A model generated the notes under the pieces. That model saw only the letters and a program-made list of their open reading frames with translations. It was not told the DNA's origin and made no database searches. Source: Dryococelus australis (Eukaryota > Arthropoda > Insecta > Phasmatodea > Phasmatidae). Taken from it: 64,000 bases of DNA. The position numbers and the translations under genes are program-made. Every line of letters starts with the position of its first letter. Within the stretch, counting starts at the first letter, position 1. The DNA lies in NCBI GenBank assembly GCA_029891345.1, contig CM056995.1, positions 212,115,047 through 212,179,046 of the forward strand. Direction: 5' to 3'. Shown here piece by piece: positions 63,055-64,000 of this stretch.

Positions 63055-64000
63055 ACTATGCGTAAGTATCAATACATGTTCATAAGTAGTTGAATACAAA
63101 AATTAAAAATCTTACTCGATCCTCATACAAATACAGATTACAGATTTATATTTAAATAATCTATATGAGAATAAATAATATGTATATTATATATCAAAAC
63201 AGTTTATATATATAAGATAAACCGATTATTTATTGTTCGTTTGTTCAAAATGTGCACATAAAAATAAATAAATAGTTAAAGAATATACTAAATAATGTGT
63301 ATAGAAAATATAATATTATGACAAAAAGAGTGGACGTATTGATGAATTCTTGTGGTACACATCATGCCACCCGTAATTCTGAAGGAGTTTCTGGAAATTC
63401 TGTGTTATTGTTTTTATTGATTGCTAGATGATAACATATTTTTTTTTTTATATTCTTCCATGACGGTGAGACAAATTTTACGAGAAGCGCCTGTATTGTT
63501 TTCAAATCCCACCCCATTCCCATAAATAATTTACCCCTCAATAATTTACACAAAGTTCTGATTTCAGTTGGTTTTTATTCATGTGATGTATAAGTGTGCC
63601 AAATATGAAGTAGGCGTCGCAGTTAGGAGAGTCAGGAAGGATTTTTGGCCCCATGAGTAGTGAATCCAGCCCATTGTGCGCCGTAACGAGTAACTACGTT
63701 CACAGCACGAGACTCGGCTACACAACAGACAGTTATTTTACAGCGGAGGTGAAGTTTTGTTAGATGGTTAGTACTGATTGAGGGTTGCATAGATACGGAA
63801 AAATAGGCGCGGGCAACTCAACCTGTATATTTAGGCATAAAAATTTCGTTTTAGTTTTAAATCACAAATTCAATCATTACAAATTTTCTATAATAAGTAT
63901 AAAAATGCCAAAATTGAAACCATGTATGATTTTTTTTTTTGTTGTTAGCGTAGTTACAATCGTAGTGTTTTAAAAAATTGCCACGGTCTACTTCGCTCGT
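63055..64000. other. AT-rich stretch without genes
   Basis: No coding frame, RNA or element was recognised up to the window end. A T run occurs near 63438. Confidence 0.4.

Overview
This 64 kb window looks like intergenic, repeat-packed DNA from an arthropod, most likely an insect. The evidence is an AT-rich background with no long host open frames, Tc1/mariner fragments, tRNA-derived SINEs, a PIF/Harbinger element with a MADF-BESS gene, an env-bearing errantivirus-like LTR element and part of a Polinton. I found no confident, intact host gene. Three stretches could hold unrecognised coding DNA: a GC-rich patch at 16.2-16.8 kb, a repeat-protein frame at 45.06-45.94 kb, and an open frame at 61.6-62.1 kb that resembles proteins scattered in arthropod genomes.

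Layout. 0-1.1 kb: two diverged copies of a GC-rich repeat, one with a strong hairpin. 1.1-2 kb: a miniature element carrying a second, TTAA-targeted element and cut by a SINE. 3.2-3.9 kb: degenerate minisatellite. 4.0-4.6 kb: Tc1 transposase remnant. 4.6-10.2 kb: broken Ty3/Gypsy element (minus). 10.2-14.3 kb: PIF/Harbinger-like element with a decayed MADF-BESS gene. 15.76-16.12 kb: long foldback. 17-18.7 kb: two miniature elements. 19.2-27.15 kb: errantivirus-like element with both LTRs and an open env frame (minus). 27.2-31.3 kb: more miniature elements and SINEs, one SINE split by a 5'-truncated LINE. 31.3-36.6 kb: nothing recognisable. 37.0-41.0 kb: broken Ty3/Gypsy element (plus). 41.0-42.0 kb: second Tc1 remnant. 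43.7-45.07 kb: rearranged cluster of two miniature-element families that abuts the repeat-protein frame. 48.1-52.8 kb: part of a broken Polinton (penton-like, small capsid-associated protein, packaging ATPase, a conserved unknown, integrase). 54.85-55.68 and 62.5-63.05 kb: LTR-like sequences. 57-60.2 kb: SINEs and miniature elements.

The genes do not form a pathway. What the window shows well is nested insertion history. The most informative cases are the TTAA-targeted miniature element found in opposite orientations at the same site of another family, the LINE inserted in a SINE with a 12-bp target duplication, and the uneven divergence of the errantivirus LTR pair. All family names come from motifs read by eye; no database search was run.
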